A stretch of 15,687 nucleotides of DNA, taken from contig LUJP01000054.1 of the NCBI GenBank assembly GCA_001689535.1, positions 1 to 15,687 of the forward strand, given 5' to 3'. The translations under genes were made by a program, and so were the position numbers. Source of the DNA: Bacteroidales bacterium M5 (lineage in GTDB: Bacteria > Bacteroidota > Bacteroidia > Bacteroidales > Muribaculaceae). Of the stretch, positions 14,760-15,687 are shown piece after piece. The notes under the pieces were generated by a model. That model ran no database searches and was not told where the DNA came from. It worked only from the letters and a program-made list of their open reading frames with translations. How positions within the stretch are numbered: the first letter of the stretch is position 1; every line of letters starts with the position of its first letter.

Positions 14760-15347
14760 TTATTCATCAGGCTCGTCTATGGCCATATAATGCTGATAAG
14801 GATGGTCGCAGGCCGGACATACCTTCGGAGGCTCGGTGCCTTTATGCTGGTATCCGCATACTAAGCACTGCCACGTCACGGGTTTCTTGCGTTTCCATAC
14901 CGTACCGTCCTTCACCTGCTTCAGATAGCGCATGAAGCGGTTGTGGTGACGTTTCTCTATTTCGGCTATCTCGCGGAAATGAGCGGCGATTTCAGGGAAG
15001 CCTTCTTTTTCGGCGACCTCAGCCGACGAGGTGTAGAGCTTCACACCTTCGTTGATTTCTTCCTTAGCTGCTATCTCAAGATTCTCGGCAGTCGTGCCGA
15101 TCACGCCCGCATCGGCTGCCATAGGTACTTCCACGGATCCTCCCTCGAGGAACTTGAAGAAAACTTTTCCATGATGCATCTCATTTGCCGCCGTCTCGCG
15201 GAAAATCTGACCTACGGGATAGTAAAGCTCCTTATCGGCTTGCTGCGCATAGAAAGTATAGCGTGTATATGCCGACGACTCAGCCAGATAGGCAATCACC
15301 AGGTTCTTCTCTGTCTGAGTGCCCTTAATGCTTTTTTTTGTGCTCAT
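14760..15347 (-). CDS. rbr: Rubrerythrin
   Basis: 195 residues. Rubrerythrin is a cytoplasmic NADH-linked peroxidase that reduces hydrogen peroxide in anaerobes. The N-terminal ferritin-like four-helix bundle has the diiron ligands: Glu23, ExxH at 56-59, Glu97, Glu100 and ExxH at 131-134. The C-terminal rubredoxin domain (about 158-190) has CLVCGY (Cys161, Cys164) and CPAC (Cys177, Cys180) for the Fe(SCys)4 site. All key residues are present. The start ATG at 15347 gives the usual N-terminus (KGTQTEKNL). It appears monocistronic with its own terminator. No clear TAnnTTTG promoter is visible upstream, which would fit control by an activator such as OxyR; that is inference. Confidence 0.97.
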   Translation of the reverse strand: MSTKKSIKGTQTEKNLVIAYLAESSAYTRYTFYAQQADKELYYPVGQIFRETAANEMHHGKVFFKFLEGGSVEVPMAADAGVIGTTAENLEIAAKEEINEGVKLYTSSAEVAEKEGFPEIAAHFREIAEIEKRHHNRFMRYLKQVKDGTVWKRKKPVTWQCLVCGYQHKGTEPPKVCPACDHPYQHYMAIDEPDE

Positions 15348-15687
15348 AGTTATGCAGTTTTTGTTTTCAGACTACCGATATAACACATCGCTTTCCCCTA
15401 ATGTTCATCCTTAATCTCGCTTTATTCGCTATTGGAGAGCATGAGCTTTTCACAGTGTGGGTGTTGCAGAATTCAATTTGCTATCCTTATTGTAGGAATG
15501 CACGCTCGTGCATCAGCTGCTTTTCCTTTCAATTGTCATCGGCTGCTCCATGGAGCAGCCCTACTTTTCGTGGCTTTGCAGTACCTTCGGTTTCTTCCGA
15601 CTTGTGATTGCGTCGATGAGGATATCTACTCTCCTCCTAAGCCTTTTCGTTACGAAATAAAAGAGGCTGTGTCGTAATTCAGTTTTA
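15348..15687. other. Gene-free stretch with palindromes
   Basis: 340 bases without a supportable gene. They must hold the rubrerythrin promoter at the left end, though no consensus is visible. Structured elements are a near-perfect inverted repeat at 15498-15513, a perfect 20-base palindrome at 15541-15560, and the 16-base motif at 15611-15626 shared with the region downstream of rubrerythrin. An 81-codon ORF at 15432-15677 shows no recognisable domain. Confidence 0.6.
15541..15560. repeat. Perfect 20-bp palindrome
   Basis: GGCTGCTCCATGGAGCAGCC equals its own reverse complement. CTACTTTTCG follows on the plus strand, a weak T-rich tail, so it might be a terminator from a gene beyond the window, a protein-binding site or part of a dispersed element. 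Confidence 0.9.

Noticed and set aside
15432..15677. 81-codon ORF ending IKEAVS
   Set aside because: No domain or start context, and it overlaps palindromes; probably chance or part of a repeat.
15662..15687. Possible insertion-sequence end (GAGGCTGTGTCGTAA)
   Set aside because: It resembles terminal repeats I associate with Bacteroidetes insertion sequences, but no transposase, second end or target duplication is visible before the window stops.
1..15687. CRISPR array, tRNA, rRNA or riboswitch
   Set aside because: No regularly spaced short repeats and no recognisable cloverleaf, rRNA or known riboswitch pattern was seen on either strand.

Overview
The window looks like a chromosomal stretch from a gut member of the Bacteroidales, most plausibly Muribaculaceae-like. 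The basis is Bacteroidetes-type promoters (TTTG ... TAnnTTTG), A-rich start regions without Shine-Dalgarno sequences, many lipoproteins with acidic residues just after the lipobox cysteine, a GH110 alpha-galactosidase, and a Bacteroidetes-style rimP-nusA-infB operon. The family assignment within the order is inference.

Bases 1-6900, plus strand, are an AT-richer accessory island of secreted lipoproteins. It holds four serpins (the first cut by the window edge) and two proteins of the streptopain (C10/SpeB) family. From about 1787 the layout is a tandem cassette of terminator hairpin, leader, C10-type lipoprotein, serpin lipoprotein, terminator hairpin. Cassette 1 (about 1866-3922) carries a C10 protein that has lost its whole catalytic core in frame. 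Cassette 2 (about 3960-6900) carries a full-length C10 peptidase. The leader plus signal-peptide codons of the two cassettes are identical over 201 bases except for one base, while the gene bodies behind them have diverged strongly. The serpins differ most in their reactive-centre loops. I read this as an amplifying and diversifying protease/protease-inhibitor locus at the cell surface, and it is the most interesting part of the window.

Bases 6987-12525, minus strand, are a GC-rich housekeeping operon: rimP, nusA, infB, folK. Its promoter at 12494-12525 matches the Bacteroidetes consensus. A divergent promoter serves the next gene.

Bases 12642-14533, plus strand, carry a secreted GH110 alpha-1,3-galactosidase, with a C8 tract four bases before its start codon. 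Bases 14664-15347, minus strand, carry rubrerythrin (peroxide defence) with a strong terminator. The stretches on both sides of rubrerythrin hold palindromes and a 16-base motif repeated in opposite orientation. The last 340 bases have no gene I can support.

Taken together, the window joins core translation/transcription genes to surface functions useful in the gut: host-glycan removal, oxidative-stress defence and a protease/serpin system. No tRNA, rRNA, CRISPR array or transposase gene is visible.
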